Shown: piece by piece, positions 9,295-19,099 of the stretch
Position numbering within the stretch: position 1 is the first letter of the stretch
How the letters are laid out: every line of letters begins with the position of its first letter
Assembly (NCBI GenBank): GCA_031081715.1
Contig: JAVHMA010000009.1
Location: 1 to 64,000 of the forward strand
Source: Armatimonadota bacterium
GTDB taxonomy: Bacteria > Sysuimicrobiota > Sysuimicrobiia > Sysuimicrobiales > Humicultoraceae
Direction of reading: 5' to 3'
Length of the DNA stretch: 64,000 nt
The notes under the pieces: model-generated
Database searches by the model: none
The model's input: the letters and a program-made list of their open reading frames with translations, nothing else
What the model was told of the DNA's origin: nothing
Made by a program: the position numbers and the translations under genes

Positions 9295-10445
9295 GATCGT
9301 CCCTCCCCTGTCTGTATGGCCTCCAGCATGGCGACCAGGCGCCGCGTCGCCCGGACGTCGTGGGTCCGGACCAGGCGCGCACCCGCGCGCACGCCGACCG
9401 CCACCACCGCCAGCGTCCCTTCGAGCAGCTCGTCGAACGGCAGGCCCATCAGGTCGCGAATGAAGTTCTTCCGCGACGCCGCCAGGTAGATCGGATAACC
9501 CAGGCCGCGGAACTCGCGCAGCCGCCGGACCAGGGCGAGATCATGCGCGGGCCGCTTACCGAAGCTGAAGCCGGGATCGACGAGGAGCGACTGGCGCGCG
9601 ACGCCCAGCGCCTCGGCCCGCGCGGTGCGCGCCGCGAGAAAGGCGTACACCTCGTCCACCACCCGCTCGTATCGCGCGTGCGGGTTGGCGACCTTGGGCC
9701 GGCCCTGGATGTGCATCACGACCAGGGCGGCGCCGGCCGCGGCCGCGACCTCCGCGACGCGGTCGTCGGCCAGGCCGCTGATGTCGTTGACGATCGACGC
9801 GCCCGCCTCCAGCGCCGCGCGCGCCACCTCGGGCTTGTAAGTGTCGATGCCGATCGGCACCGGCCAACGCGCCGCGATCGCCTCGATGACCGGCCGCACG
9901 CGCGCCACCTCCTCGGCCACCGGGACCACGGGCTCGGATGGCCGCGCGGTCTCGCCGCCCACCTCGATCACATCGGCGCCCTCTTCGAGCATGGCCTCGG
10001 CGCGCGCCAGCGACCGGTCCACCCCGAAGTGCCGGCCGCGGTCGTAGAACGAGTCCGGGGTAGCGTTGAGGATGCCGACGACCAGCGGCCGGCCGTCGAG
10101 AGACAACCGGCGACCGCGGGCGACCAGCGGCGGCGGTGGCTCGTGCGCGCGGCGCACGGCCTCGGCACAACACTCGGCCAGCGCCGGATCGCGCGCCCGT
10201 AGCGCGGCGAGCAGCGCCGGGGCCCGGCCGGCGACCAGCAGATCGGCGCGGTCACCGTCGCGCGCGACACCCGCCGCGGCGCCGTCCGCGGCGAGGACCG
10301 CGGCCAGCCGCGCGGCCGCCTGCGGATCCACGCCGCCCACCTGGATGACGGTGCCGTCCAGGTCGTCGGCGATCAGGCCGAACCGGGCGGCCACCTCCTG
10401 CCGGTCGCCGGCGTGGTCGAGGGACAAGACGCGCGCGGTGATCAC
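9291..10445 (-). CDS. folP: Dihydropteroate synthase with extra N-terminal domain
   Basis: A 384-residue protein. The pterin-binding TIM barrel occupies about residues 120-384, with LVVGILNATPDSFYDRGRHF, ADVIEVGGETARP, GASIVNDISGL, VVMHIQGRP, DPGFSFGK and AASRKNFI. It condenses hydroxymethyl-dihydropterin diphosphate with p-aminobenzoate. About 115 residues precede the barrel, more than in E. coli FolP; longer forms with such a domain occur in other lineages and its role is not settled. The start is GTG 10445, overlapping the ATPase stop (GTGA). It is directly followed by folE. Confidence 0.95.
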   Translation of the reverse strand: MITARVLSLDHAGDRQEVAARFGLIADDLDGTVIQVGGVDPQAAARLAAVLAADGAAAGVARDGDRADLLVAGRAPALLAALRARDPALAECCAEAVRRAHEPPPPLVARGRRLSLDGRPLVVGILNATPDSFYDRGRHFGVDRSLARAEAMLEEGADVIEVGGETARPSEPVVPVAEEVARVRPVIEAIAARWPVPIGIDTYKPEVARAALEAGASIVNDISGLADDRVAEVAAAAGAALVVMHIQGRPKVANPHARYERVVDEVYAFLAARTARAEALGVARQSLLVDPGFSFGKRPAHDLALVRRLREFRGLGYPIYLAASRKNFIRDLMGLPFDELLEGTLAVVAVGVRAGARLVRTHDVRATRRLVAMLEAIQTGEGRS

Positions 10446-11263
10446 GCTGGCGCCCCGCTGCGGTCGGCCGCGGCCAGCGACCGGCCGGTCAGCGCCAAGA
10501 ACACGTCCTCGAGCGTTGGCTCCGGCCCACCCGGCCGCGCCACCGCTGCCTTGAGGTCCCGCGGTGGGCCGTTGGCGACCAGGCGGCCGCGGTCGACGAT
10601 GGCCACCGCGTCGCAGAGGCGGTCGGCCTCGAGGAGGTTGTGCGTGGCCATGACGATCGTGCGGCCGCCCTCGCGCGCCAGGGCGTCGAGCAGCCCGCGC
10701 ATCGCGGCCTGGGCGTGCGGGTCCAACCCGGCGGTGGGCTCGTCGAGGATCAGGAGCGTCGGGTCGTGCACGAGCGCGCGCGCGAGCGCCAGCCGCTGCC
10801 GCATGCCGGTGCTGTACCCCTCCACCAGGTCGTCGGCGCGCTCGGTCAGATCGACGAAGCGGAGCAGCTCCGCGGCGCGCGCGGCGGCCGGCGCCGGCGG
10901 CAGGTCGTAGAGCGCGGCGGCATAAAGGAGATTCTCCCGGCCGGTCAACCGCCAGTAGAGCGCGCGCTCGCCACCGAGCACGGCGCCGAGCGCGCGCCGG
11001 ACCGCCTCCGGCCGACGCACGGGGTCGTCGCCCAGCACCTCGATCCGGCCCGCGGTCGGCCGCAGCAGCCCGCAGGCGAGCCGCAGCAGCGTGGTCTTGC
11101 CCGCGCCGTTCGGGCCGAGCAGGCCGAAGAACCCACCCTGCGGCACGCGAAGGCTGATCCGATCGAGGGCCATGACGATCCCACCGCGCCCGGCGAACCG
11201 ACGACTCACGCCGTCGAGCCACAGCGCCGGCGCCGCGGCAGGCAGTGCAAGCTGAAGGTCCAC
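10442..11263 (-). CDS. ABC-2-type exporter ATP-binding protein (orphan)
   Basis: A 273-residue nucleotide-binding subunit with Walker A GPNGAGKTT, signature YSTGMRQRLALARAL, Walker B LLILDEPTAGLDP and switch MATHNLLEADRL. This pattern is typical of drug/lipid exporters of the CcmA/NatA type. The partner membrane subunit is not next to it: upstream is the alkyltransferase gene (6-base gap) and downstream is folP (GTGA overlap). The transported substrate is unknown. Confidence 0.92.
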   Translation of the reverse strand: MDLQLALPAAAPALWLDGVSRRFAGRGGIVMALDRISLRVPQGGFFGLLGPNGAGKTTLLRLACGLLRPTAGRIEVLGDDPVRRPEAVRRALGAVLGGERALYWRLTGRENLLYAAALYDLPPAPAAARAAELLRFVDLTERADDLVEGYSTGMRQRLALARALVHDPTLLILDEPTAGLDPHAQAAMRGLLDALAREGGRTIVMATHNLLEADRLCDAVAIVDRGRLVANGPPRDLKAAVARPGGPEPTLEDVFLALTGRSLAAADRSGAPA

Positions 11264-11269
11264 GCCCGC

Positions 11270-11974
11270 CTACGCGAACAGGGCGCTGATCGCGCCTTCG
11301 GCCTGCAACAGCCGGCGCTTGAGGCCGGCCCCCCCGCGCAGCGAGTAGCCGCCGAGCCCACCGTCGCTGCGGACGACCCGGTGGCAGGGGATCAGCAGGG
11401 GAAGCGGGTTGCGCGCACACGCGCTCCCGACCGCGCGCGCGGCCCCGGGCTCGCCGAGCCCGCAAGCGATCTCGCGGTAGGTCCGCACCTGTCCGGCGGG
11501 GATACGGCGCAGCGCCTCGAGCACCTCGCGCTCGAAGGGCCCGACCCGCGCCAGGTCAACCGGACCACGAAATGCCTCGTGCCGACGCACGGCCGCCACC
11601 GTGGCCTCGGCCAGCCAGCGCGGAGGCCGCCCAGGGGTGACCGGCGCGGCCAGGTAGCGCGTCGCTTCGCGCTCGAACGCCCGTGCCGAGGTCGCGATGC
11701 GGGCGAACGCCGGCCCGCGCGGCCCGAAGGCCACGTAGAAGGCGCCGAACGGCAGCGGGAACGCGGCGTACCGGTAGCCAAACGCCGCGCCGGAGACGTC
11801 GGCGTGCCGCCCGCGGCGGGCCTGCGCCAGGGCGTCCAGGTCGCGGTCGGCGAGGCGCACTAGCGACGCGACGGGCCGGCCGTGACGGGTGACCACGACG
11901 GGCTCGCCGGCCAGCGCGGTGCGCAGGACCTCGTTCGTGCGGTTCTTGAGCTCTGCGGTGGAGACCAGACGCAC
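11270..11974 (-). CDS. Phd/YefM-type domain fused to O6-alkylguanine-DNA alkyltransferase
   Basis: A 234-residue two-part protein in one uninterrupted frame. Residues 1-45 (VSTAELKNRTNEVLRTALAG, then PVVVTRHGRPVASLVRL) match the DNA-binding fold of Phd/YefM antitoxins. Residues about 60-234 are an Ogt/AGT suicide alkyltransferase: acceptor Cys197 in PCHRV, Tyr166, Arg180 finger, Asn189 hinge and Glu226 near the end, all intact. It should remove O6-alkyl groups from guanine by irreversible self-alkylation. The start is GTG 11974, six bases after GGAGG; that site touches a perfect inverted repeat. The uvrC stop codon lies 30 bases upstream, so it sits in a repair gene block. The fusion suggests an Ada-like self-regulated repair protein, which is inference. 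Confidence 0.88.
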   Translation of the reverse strand: MRLVSTAELKNRTNEVLRTALAGEPVVVTRHGRPVASLVRLADRDLDALAQARRGRHADVSGAAFGYRYAAFPLPFGAFYVAFGPRGPAFARIATSARAFEREATRYLAAPVTPGRPPRWLAEATVAAVRRHEAFRGPVDLARVGPFEREVLEALRRIPAGQVRTYREIACGLGEPGAARAVGSACARNPLPLLIPCHRVVRSDGGLGGYSLRGGAGLKRRLLQAEGAISALFA

Positions 11975-11983
11975 GGCACGCCT

Positions 11984-12011
11984 CCATATAGCCCAGAATA
12001 TGGCTATATGG
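11984..12011. promoter_or_regulatory. Perfect inverted repeat over the start region of the fusion gene
   Basis: CCATATAGCC (11984-11993) and GGCTATATGG (12002-12011) are exact reverse complements around an 8-base AT-rich spacer. The spacer side adds a third ATATGG (11998-12003). One arm overlaps the Shine-Dalgarno GGAGG of the Phd-alkyltransferase gene and the other covers the uvrC stop codon. It is a candidate operator for the fused Phd domain. There is no U-run, so a terminator is less likely. Confidence 0.6.
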
Positions 12012-13929
12012 TATCACCATCGGGGCGTCCGTCAAGGGACTTGCCCGATCCGGCGCCGAGCGCCGCCTCCGGGGGTGGCGCGTCGCCGGCCAGGTGCGCG
12101 GCCACGCGCGCGGCCAGCCGCGGGCCGAGCACCTCGGCCAGGGCCTCGGGGGACGCCGCCCGGACCCCACGCACCGAACCGAACCGGCGAATCAGTTCGC
12201 GCTTGCGGCGCTCGCCGATACCCGGGACGTCGTCGAGGGCCGAGAAGACGATGCGCCGCTCGCGCAGCCGCCGGCCCGCGGCGTTGGCGAACCGATGGGC
12301 CTCGTCGCGCACCCGCTGCAGAAGCTGCAGCGCCTGGCTGGCCGCGGCCAGGCGCAGCGGCTCCGGCCGGTCGGCCAGGTAGAGCGCCTCGTGCTCCTTG
12401 GCGAGCCCGGCGGCCGGCACCGCGACGTTGTGCTCGAACAGCACCTCGCGCGCGGCATTGAGCTGGCCCCGGCCGCCGTCGATCAGGATCAGGTCGGGCA
12501 GCACCGACCATCGCGGTCGCTCGAGCTCGCCGGCGTCCAGGCGTTCCTGCTCGTCGCGCGCGCGAGAGAACCGCCGCCGGAGCGCCTCCTGGAGGCTCGC
12601 GTAGTCGTCGTCGCCCGCGGGCCCGCGGATGCGGAACTGCCGGTAGTCGGCCTTCCGCGCCACGCCGCCCTCGAAGACGACCATCGAGGCAACCGCCTCT
12701 CCCGCCTGGAAGTGGCTGACGTCGTAGGCCTCGATGCGGAACGGCGCGGCCTCCAGCCCGAGCGCCTCCTGGAGCTCGGCCACCCCCACGACCGCCTGGC
12801 CGCCCACCTCGCGCGCGCGGGTCTGTGTGAGGGCGAGCGCCGCGTTCTCGCGCGCGAGCTCGACCAGCCGGCGCTTCTCGCCGCGCTGCGGGACGAGCAC
12901 GTCCACCTTTCCCCCGCGGCGCTCGCCCAGCCAGGCCGCGAGCACCGCGGCGTCGGGCAGCTCGACGTCGGTGAGAATCTCACGTGGCAGCACGGGCAGG
13001 TCGGCGTAGTGCCGCGCGAGCGCCTGAGAGAGCAGCTCGCCGGCCTCCAACCCCCGTGCCCCGCGGACGAGCAGGTGCTGCTGGTCCTGGATGCGGCCGC
13101 CGCGAATGGTGATCAGCTCCACGCACGCCAAATCGCCCGACTGCGCCACGGCGGCGATGTCGCGGTCCTCGAGCCCGGTGGTCGCGATGCGCTGCCGCTC
13201 GGCGATCGCCTCCATCGCCTGGATCTGGTCGCGGAGCTGCGCCGCGCGCTCGAACTGCAGCGCATCGGCGGCCGCAGCCATCTCGGCGCGGAGTTCGTCG
13301 AGCAGGCTGGCCTGGCGGCCCTCCAGGAACAGGGCGGCCTGGCGCACCTGCCCGGCGTAGGCCTCGGCCGTGGCGCCCCAGGCCACGCAAGGTGCCGTGC
13401 ACAGACCCATGTCGTAGTCCAGGCACGGCCGCGGGAGGTCACCCCGGATCTCGATCTGGCAGGTCCGCAGCTTGAAGAGCCGGCGGATCGTCCGGATCGT
13501 CCGGCCCACGAGCTTGGGCTCGTGGTAGGGATACGGGCCGAAGTAGCGCGCGCCGTCGCGCACGATCTTGCGCGTCATCACGATGCGGGGGAACGGCTCG
13601 GCGGTCAGCTTCACGTACGGATAGGCCTTGTCGTCCGCCATCCGGATGTTGTACGGCGGCTGATGCTGCTTGATCAGGTTGGTCTCGAGGATGAGGGCCT
13701 CGACCTCGTTGGCGGTGACGATCGTGTCCACGTGAACGATGCGCGGGACCAGGACCCGGAGACGCGGATTGGTGGCCGCGTCGGGGTCGTGAAAGTACTG
13801 CCGCACACGCGCGCGCAGCGAGGCCGCCTTGCCAACGTAGAGCACGCGGCCGCCGGCGTCCCGGAACAGGTAGACGCCCGGACGCGCCGGCAGCAGCCGG
13901 AGGGTCGCCTGGAGCGCCTCGGCGGCCAC
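12004..13929 (-). CDS. uvrC: Excinuclease ABC subunit C
   Basis: A 641-residue UvrC, the nuclease that makes both incisions in nucleotide excision repair. The GIY-YIG domain is at the N-terminus (PGVYLFRDAGGRVLYVGKAA). A UvrB-contact helix lies near residue 210 (AADALQFERAAQLRDQIQAM), then the RNase H-like 5'-incision domain (YDVSHFQAGEAVASMVVF, DLILIDGGRGQLNAA) and C-terminal helix-hairpin-helix (DDVPGIGERRKRELIRRFG). The start is GTG 13929, four bases after the uvrA stop, with no obvious Shine-Dalgarno sequence, so coupling to uvrA is likely. Confidence 0.97.
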   Translation of the reverse strand: MAAEALQATLRLLPARPGVYLFRDAGGRVLYVGKAASLRARVRQYFHDPDAATNPRLRVLVPRIVHVDTIVTANEVEALILETNLIKQHQPPYNIRMADDKAYPYVKLTAEPFPRIVMTRKIVRDGARYFGPYPYHEPKLVGRTIRTIRRLFKLRTCQIEIRGDLPRPCLDYDMGLCTAPCVAWGATAEAYAGQVRQAALFLEGRQASLLDELRAEMAAAADALQFERAAQLRDQIQAMEAIAERQRIATTGLEDRDIAAVAQSGDLACVELITIRGGRIQDQQHLLVRGARGLEAGELLSQALARHYADLPVLPREILTDVELPDAAVLAAWLGERRGGKVDVLVPQRGEKRRLVELARENAALALTQTRAREVGGQAVVGVAELQEALGLEAAPFRIEAYDVSHFQAGEAVASMVVFEGGVARKADYRQFRIRGPAGDDDYASLQEALRRRFSRARDEQERLDAGELERPRWSVLPDLILIDGGRGQLNAAREVLFEHNVAVPAAGLAKEHEALYLADRPEPLRLAAASQALQLLQRVRDEAHRFANAAGRRLRERRIVFSALDDVPGIGERRKRELIRRFGSVRGVRAASPEALAEVLGPRLAARVAAHLAGDAPPPEAALGAGSGKSLDGRPDGDTI

Positions 13930-13933
13930 GGGG

Positions 13934-16813
13934 CTACCGCCGGGCGGCCGCCCGGCCCCCCCGGCGCCGGCCGGGCCGCGCGCCGTTGCCCAAGACCTTG
14001 CGGAGGAACTGCCCGGTGTAGGAGTGCGCGACGCGCGCCACCTGCTCGGGCGTGCCTTCGGCGATCACGCGGCCGCCGCCTTCGCCGCCCTCGGGCCCCA
14101 TGTCGATGATCCAGTCAGCGGTCTTGATGACGTCCAGGTTGTGCTCGATGACGATCACCGTGTTGCCCGCGTCCACGAAGCGGTGCAGCACGCCCAACAG
14201 CCGCTCGACGTCGGCGAAGTGGAGGCCGACCGTCGGCTCGTCGAGGATGTAGACGGTCCGCCCGGTGTCGCGCCGGGACAGCTCGGTGGCGAGCTTCACC
14301 CGCTGGGCCTCCCCGCCCGAGAGCGTCGTCGCGGGCTGCCCGAGCTTGATGTAGCCCAGGCCGACGTCGTCGAGGGTCTGCAGCTTGCGCCGGATGCGCG
14401 GGATTGCCTCGAAGAACCCCAGCGCCTCGCTCACGGTCAGCTCGAGGACCTCGCTGATGTTCTTCCCGCGATAGGTCACCTCGAGCGTCTCGCGGTTGTA
14501 GCGCTTTCCCTTGCACACCTCGCACGGCACGTAGACGTCCGGGAGGAAGTGCATCTCGATCCGGACGATGCCGTCGCCCTCGCACGCCTCGCACCGCCCC
14601 CCCCGCACGTTGAACGAGAACCGCCCCGGCCCGAAGCCGCGCACGCGGGCTTCGGCCGTCTGTGCGAAGAGGTCGCGCACCAGGTCGAAGGTCTTGGTGT
14701 ACGTCGCCGGGTTGCTGCGGGGCGTCCGGCCGATGGGCGACTGGTCGATCTCGATGACCTTGTCCACATGCTCGATGCCGTCCACGCGGTCGTGCGCCCC
14801 GGGCCGCACGCGGGTCCCGTGGAGGCGGCTGACCAGCGCCCGGTAGAGGATCTCGTCCACCAGGGTGGACTTCCCGGAGCCGGACACGCCTGTCACCGCC
14901 ACGAATCGCCCGAGTGGGATGCGCACGTCGATGCCCTTCAGGTTGTGCTGCCGGGCGCCGCGGACGACCAGGGCCTCGCCGGTCCCCTCGCGGCGGCGCT
15001 CGGGGATCGCGATGCGCCGGCGCCCCGAGAGGAACTGTCCGGTGACCGACCGCGGGTGGCGGGCGACCGCGGCCGGCGGGCCCGAGACCACCACATGGCC
15101 GCCGTCTGCGCCCGCGCCAGGACCGATGTCCACCACCCAGTCGGCCGATCGGATCATCTCCTCGTCGTGCTCCACGACCAGGATGGTGTTGCCCAGGTCC
15201 CGGAGTCCCATCAGCGTGGCGATCAGGCGTCGGTTGTCGCGCTGGTGGAGGCCGATGCTGGGCTCGTCCAGCACGTAGAGCACGCCCATGAGCCCGCTGC
15301 CGACCTGGGTGGCCAGGCGAATGCGCTGCGCCTCGCCGCCCGACAACGTGGTCGCCGTCCGGTCGAGCGACAGATAGTCCAGCCCGACGTTCACCAGGAA
15401 CCCGAGCCGCGCCCGGATCTCCTTGAGGATCTGCTGGGCGATCATCGCGTCGCGCTCGGAGAGCGCAAGCGTGGTGAAGAACTCGAGCGACTGCCGCACG
15501 GTGCGCGCGGTGAGCTCGGCGATGTTCAGCCCGCCCACCTTCACGCTGAGCGACTCGGGTTTCAGCCGCGCGCCCCGGCAGTCCGGGCACGGCAGGCTGG
15601 TCATGTACTGCTCGATCTCCTCGCGGACGTAGTCGGAGTCGGTCTCCTTGTAGCGGCGCTCGAGCTGCGGCACCACGCCCTCGAACGGCGTCTCGTAGCT
15701 GCGCAGGACCCCCCACTTGTTGTGGTAGCGGACACGCACCGGTTCCTCGGATCCGTGGAGGAGCGTCTCGACGAACGCCTTCGGAAGCCGGCGCACCGGC
15801 GTCTTCATATCCACGCCGTGGTGCGCGGCGAGCGACTGGAGCAGCTCCTGGTAGTAGTCGCTGGTCGAGGCCGCCCAGGGCACCACCGCGCCGTCGAGCA
15901 GGCTCTTGTCGCGGTCGAGCACCAGGTCGGCGTCGATCTCCTGCTTGAACCCCAGCCCGGTGCAGGTCGGACAGGCGCCGTAGGGACTGTTGAACGAGAA
16001 GATGCGGGGCTCGATCTCCGGGAGCACGGTTCCGTGATCCGGGCAGGCAAACTGCTGGCTGAACACAAGCAGCTCCCCGCCGCGCGCGCCGTCCGCCACG
16101 ACGTCCACGTAGCAGAGCCCCTGGCCCAGCTTCAGGGCGGTCTCCACCGAGTCGGCGAGCCGCGCCCGCACGTCGGGATGGACCACGAGCCGGTCGACCA
16201 CGACCTCGACCGTGTGCTTTCGGTTCTTGTCGAGCGGGATCTCGTCGGAGAGATCGTAGACGCTCCCGTCCGCGCGCACCCGGGCGAACCCCTGCCGGCG
16301 CAGGTCCTCGAAGAGCTGCCGATACTCGCCCTTGCGCCCGCGCACGATGGGCCCGAGCACCTGCACCCGCGTACCCGCGTCCAGGCCGAGCACCCGGTCG
16401 ACGATCTGCTCGCGCGACTGGCGGCTGATGGGCCGGCCGCACCTCGGGCAGTGCGGCACGCCGATCCGGGCGTAGAGGAGCCGGAGGTAGTCGTATACCT
16501 CGGTGACCGTCCCGACCGTGGACCGGGGGTTGCGGGGCGCGCCCTTCTGGTCGATGGAGACCGCGGGCGAGAGCCCGTCGATGCCGTCCACATCGGGCTT
16601 CTCCATCAGCCCGAGGAACTGCCGCGCGTACGCCGACAGCGACTCCACGTACTTACGCTGGCCCTCGGCGTAGATCGTGTCGAAGGCGAGCGAGGACTTC
16701 CCCGAGCCCGAGATGCCGGTGAGCACGACCAGGCGATCGCGGGGGATCTCGACGGTGATGCCCTTCAGGTTGTGCTCGCGGGCGCCGCGGACGACGATCC
16801 GGTCAAGCGGCAT
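13934..16813 (-). CDS. uvrA: Excinuclease ABC subunit A
   Basis: A 959-residue damage-recognition ATPase with two ABC modules: Walker [10 protein letters not shown] and GVSGSGKST, and two LSGGEAQR signatures. The C-terminal zinc module is canonical (CEAC...CEVC). The insertion-domain zinc site reads CPDHG...CPTC, with His where the textbook second Cys stands. UvrA2 loads UvrB on lesions. The start is ATG 16813 after GTGAGG. It lies between uvrB (47 bases upstream) and uvrC (4 bases downstream). The last 20 or so residues are Arg/Gly-rich. Confidence 0.97.
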   Translation of the reverse strand: MPLDRIVVRGAREHNLKGITVEIPRDRLVVLTGISGSGKSSLAFDTIYAEGQRKYVESLSAYARQFLGLMEKPDVDGIDGLSPAVSIDQKGAPRNPRSTVGTVTEVYDYLRLLYARIGVPHCPRCGRPISRQSREQIVDRVLGLDAGTRVQVLGPIVRGRKGEYRQLFEDLRRQGFARVRADGSVYDLSDEIPLDKNRKHTVEVVVDRLVVHPDVRARLADSVETALKLGQGLCYVDVVADGARGGELLVFSQQFACPDHGTVLPEIEPRIFSFNSPYGACPTCTGLGFKQEIDADLVLDRDKSLLDGAVVPWAASTSDYYQELLQSLAAHHGVDMKTPVRRLPKAFVETLLHGSEEPVRVRYHNKWGVLRSYETPFEGVVPQLERRYKETDSDYVREEIEQYMTSLPCPDCRGARLKPESLSVKVGGLNIAELTARTVRQSLEFFTTLALSERDAMIAQQILKEIRARLGFLVNVGLDYLSLDRTATTLSGGEAQRIRLATQVGSGLMGVLYVLDEPSIGLHQRDNRRLIATLMGLRDLGNTILVVEHDEEMIRSADWVVDIGPGAGADGGHVVVSGPPAAVARHPRSVTGQFLSGRRRIAIPERRREGTGEALVVRGARQHNLKGIDVRIPLGRFVAVTGVSGSGKSTLVDEILYRALVSRLHGTRVRPGAHDRVDGIEHVDKVIEIDQSPIGRTPRSNPATYTKTFDLVRDLFAQTAEARVRGFGPGRFSFNVRGGRCEACEGDGIVRIEMHFLPDVYVPCEVCKGKRYNRETLEVTYRGKNISEVLELTVSEALGFFEAIPRIRRKLQTLDDVGLGYIKLGQPATTLSGGEAQRVKLATELSRRDTGRTVYILDEPTVGLHFADVERLLGVLHRFVDAGNTVIVIEHNLDVIKTADWIIDMGPEGGEGGGRVIAEGTPEQVARVAHSYTGQFLRKVLGNGARPGRRRGGRAAARR

Positions 16814-16860
16814 GAGACCTCACCAGGCGGACGACGACGTTCGACGGCATCGCGTGCGAT

Positions 16861-19032
16861 CTACGGGGCGTTCGGTGTCCGACTCCTCTCGCGGCGCCCG
16901 CGCCGGGCCGGACCCGCCCGGCCCGGGCGCCGCGTGTCGCGCGGACCGCGCCGGCCGCCACGCCCCCGGCCGGCGAAGAACGGCTCGCCCAGGCCCTTGC
17001 GGAGCTCGGCGACCTGGTCGCGCAGCACGGCCGCCTTCTCGAACTGGAGCTCCGCCGCCGCGGTGCGCATCGCGCGCTCCAGCGCGGCGATCGTCTGCTC
17101 GAGCTCCGCGGGCGAGAGCATGAGCAGCCGCGCGACGTCCCATGGCACTTTCGCGCGCCGGGTCTCCGCCAGCGTGATCAGCTCCTCGGCCGTCAGGAGC
17201 TCGGTCGACGGCTGGTAAGTTTGCACCTCCTCGGCCACGCCCTCCAGGTCGATCATGTCGCGGATCGGCTTCGTGATCGACGCCGGGGTGATCCCATGTT
17301 CCTCGTTGAAGCGGAGCTGGATCGCCCGGCGGCGGTTCGTCTCGTCGATCGCGCGGCGCATCGAGTCGGTGACCGCGTCGGCATAGAGGATGACCCGGCC
17401 GGAGAGATGCCGCGCCGCCCGTCCCATCGTCTGGATGAGCGCCGTGTCCGACCGCAGGTAGCCCTCCCGGTCAGCGTCGAGGATGGCGACGAGCGAGACC
17501 TCGGGCAGGTCCAGACCCTCGCGGAGCAGGTTGATCCCGACGATGACGTCGTAGGTGCCCAGGCGCAGGTCCTTGAGGATCTGCACCCGCTGGAGCGTGT
17601 CGATCTCGGCGTGCAGGTAGTGGACGCGGAAGTCCAGCTCCTGGAGGTAGGCGCTGAGGTCCTCGGCCATGCGCTTCGTGAGCGTGGTGACGAGCGTCCG
17701 CTCGCCGCGGCCGACCTGGGCCTTGATCTCGGCGATCAGGTCGTCCACCTGCCCCTGCGCCGGCCGGACCTCCACGTAGGGGTCCACGAGCCCGGTGGGC
17801 CGCACGATCTGCTCCACCACCCGGGCGCTGGCGCCGAGCTCGTACTCGCCCGGCGTGGCGGACACGAACACCGCCTGTGGGATGAGCGCCTCGAACTCCT
17901 CCCACGCGAGCGGCCGGTTGTCGTACGCCGACGGTAGGCGGAACCCGAAGTCTACCAAGTTCTTCTTTCGCGAGCGGTCGCCCTCGAGCATACCGCGGAC
18001 CTGCGGGATCGTCACGTGGCTCTCGTCCACCACCAGGAGGAAGTCGCGCGGGAAGTAGTCGATCAGACAGCCCGGCCGCTCCCCGGGATTGCGGCCGTCG
18101 AGGTGGCGCGAGTAGTTCTCGATGCCCGGGCACGTGCCCGCCTCGCGCAGGAGCTCCATGTCGTACCGGGTGCGGAACTCGAGCCGCTGGGCCTCCAGCA
18201 GCTTCCCGCGCTCGCGGAACCACGCGAGGCGCGCCTGGAGCTCTTCCTCGATCGTCCGCAGCGCCCGCTCCAGACGCCACTCGGTCGTCACCCAGTGCTT
18301 GGCGGGCCAGAGCGCGACCGCGTCCTTCGTCTCGAGCACCTCGCCGGTGAGCGGGTCGAGCTCGATGATGCGCTCGACCTGGTCGCCGAAGAGGTCGATG
18401 CGGACCGCGCGCTCCTCGTACGCCGGGAACACCTCGACGACGTCGCCCCGCACCCGGAACCGGCCGCGCGCGAAGTCGATGTCGTTGCGCTCGTACTGGA
18501 TGTCCACCAGCCGCCGCACGAGCTCGTCGCGGGTCCGCCGTTCGCCTGTGCGGACCAGGAGCATGACCTCCTTGTAGTCTTCGGGCCGGCCCAGGCCGTA
18601 GATGCACGAGACCGACGCCACGACGATCACGTCCCGCCGCTCCATGAGCGCCTTGGTGGCCGCGTGGCGGAGCCGGTCGATCTCGTCGTTGATCGAGGCG
18701 TCCTTCGCCACGTACAGGTCGGTCTGCGGCACGTACGCCTCGGGCTGGTAGTAGTCGTAGTACGACACGAAGTAGCGCACGGCGTTGTGCGGGAAGAACT
18801 GGCGGAACTCCCCGTAGAGCTGGGCGGCCAGCGTCTTGTTGTGCGCGAGCACCAGGGTGGGGCGCTGGACCTGCTCGATGACCCTGGCCACCGTGTAGGT
18901 CTTGCCCGATCCCGTCACGCCCAGCAGCGTCTGGTACCGGTGGCCCTCCCGGAGACCGGCGGCGAGCGCGGCGATGGCCTGCGGCTGGTCGCCGCGCGGC
19001 GGCATCTCGGTGACCATCTGGAACTGGGGCAT
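16861..19032 (-). CDS. uvrB: Excinuclease ABC subunit B
   Basis: A 723-residue UvrB helicase-like ATPase with Walker [11 protein letters not shown] (about 38-47), the beta-hairpin [15 protein letters not shown], helicase motifs VVDESHV and QTMGRAARH, and the C-terminal UVR helix for UvrC ([20 protein letters not shown]). A 35-residue Arg/Gly-rich tail follows. There is no Shine-Dalgarno sequence. A TGATATACT box ends exactly 6 bases before the ATG, predicting a leaderless mRNA. It heads the uvrB-uvrA-uvrC-alkyltransferase run. Confidence 0.97.
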   Translation of the reverse strand: MPQFQMVTEMPPRGDQPQAIAALAAGLREGHRYQTLLGVTGSGKTYTVARVIEQVQRPTLVLAHNKTLAAQLYGEFRQFFPHNAVRYFVSYYDYYQPEAYVPQTDLYVAKDASINDEIDRLRHAATKALMERRDVIVVASVSCIYGLGRPEDYKEVMLLVRTGERRTRDELVRRLVDIQYERNDIDFARGRFRVRGDVVEVFPAYEERAVRIDLFGDQVERIIELDPLTGEVLETKDAVALWPAKHWVTTEWRLERALRTIEEELQARLAWFRERGKLLEAQRLEFRTRYDMELLREAGTCPGIENYSRHLDGRNPGERPGCLIDYFPRDFLLVVDESHVTIPQVRGMLEGDRSRKKNLVDFGFRLPSAYDNRPLAWEEFEALIPQAVFVSATPGEYELGASARVVEQIVRPTGLVDPYVEVRPAQGQVDDLIAEIKAQVGRGERTLVTTLTKRMAEDLSAYLQELDFRVHYLHAEIDTLQRVQILKDLRLGTYDVIVGINLLREGLDLPEVSLVAILDADREGYLRSDTALIQTMGRAARHLSGRVILYADAVTDSMRRAIDETNRRRAIQLRFNEEHGITPASITKPIRDMIDLEGVAEEVQTYQPSTELLTAEELITLAETRRAKVPWDVARLLMLSPAELEQTIAALERAMRTAAAELQFEKAAVLRDQVAELRKGLGEPFFAGRGRGGRRGPRDTRRPGRAGPARRGRRERSRTPNAP

Positions 19033-19038
19033 AAAAAC

Positions 19039-19047
19039 AGTATATCA
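19039..19047 (-). promoter_or_regulatory. Extended -10 box of uvrB (predicted leaderless start)
   Basis: On the minus strand TGATATACT (19047-19039) is followed by GTTTTT and the uvrB ATG. With a normal -10 to +1 distance, transcription begins at the A of the ATG. The -35 region is weak, consistent with an extended -10 promoter. Confidence 0.6.
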
Positions 19048-19099
19048 GGCGGTCCGCGTGGCGTTCCACCGGTGGGGTGCCGCGCAGGTCGGGACCGGA

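Noticed and set aside
14024-17218. A 1064-codon open frame on the plus strand
   Set aside because: It is antisense to uvrA and uvrB, is rich in His/Arg/Ala/Gly in a pattern typical of complementary GC-rich codons, and shows no known motif.
19036-19050. SOS (LexA) box upstream of uvrB
   Set aside because: CTGATATACTG has a partial CTG...palindromic look but does not match a complete LexA site; the -10 explanation fits better.
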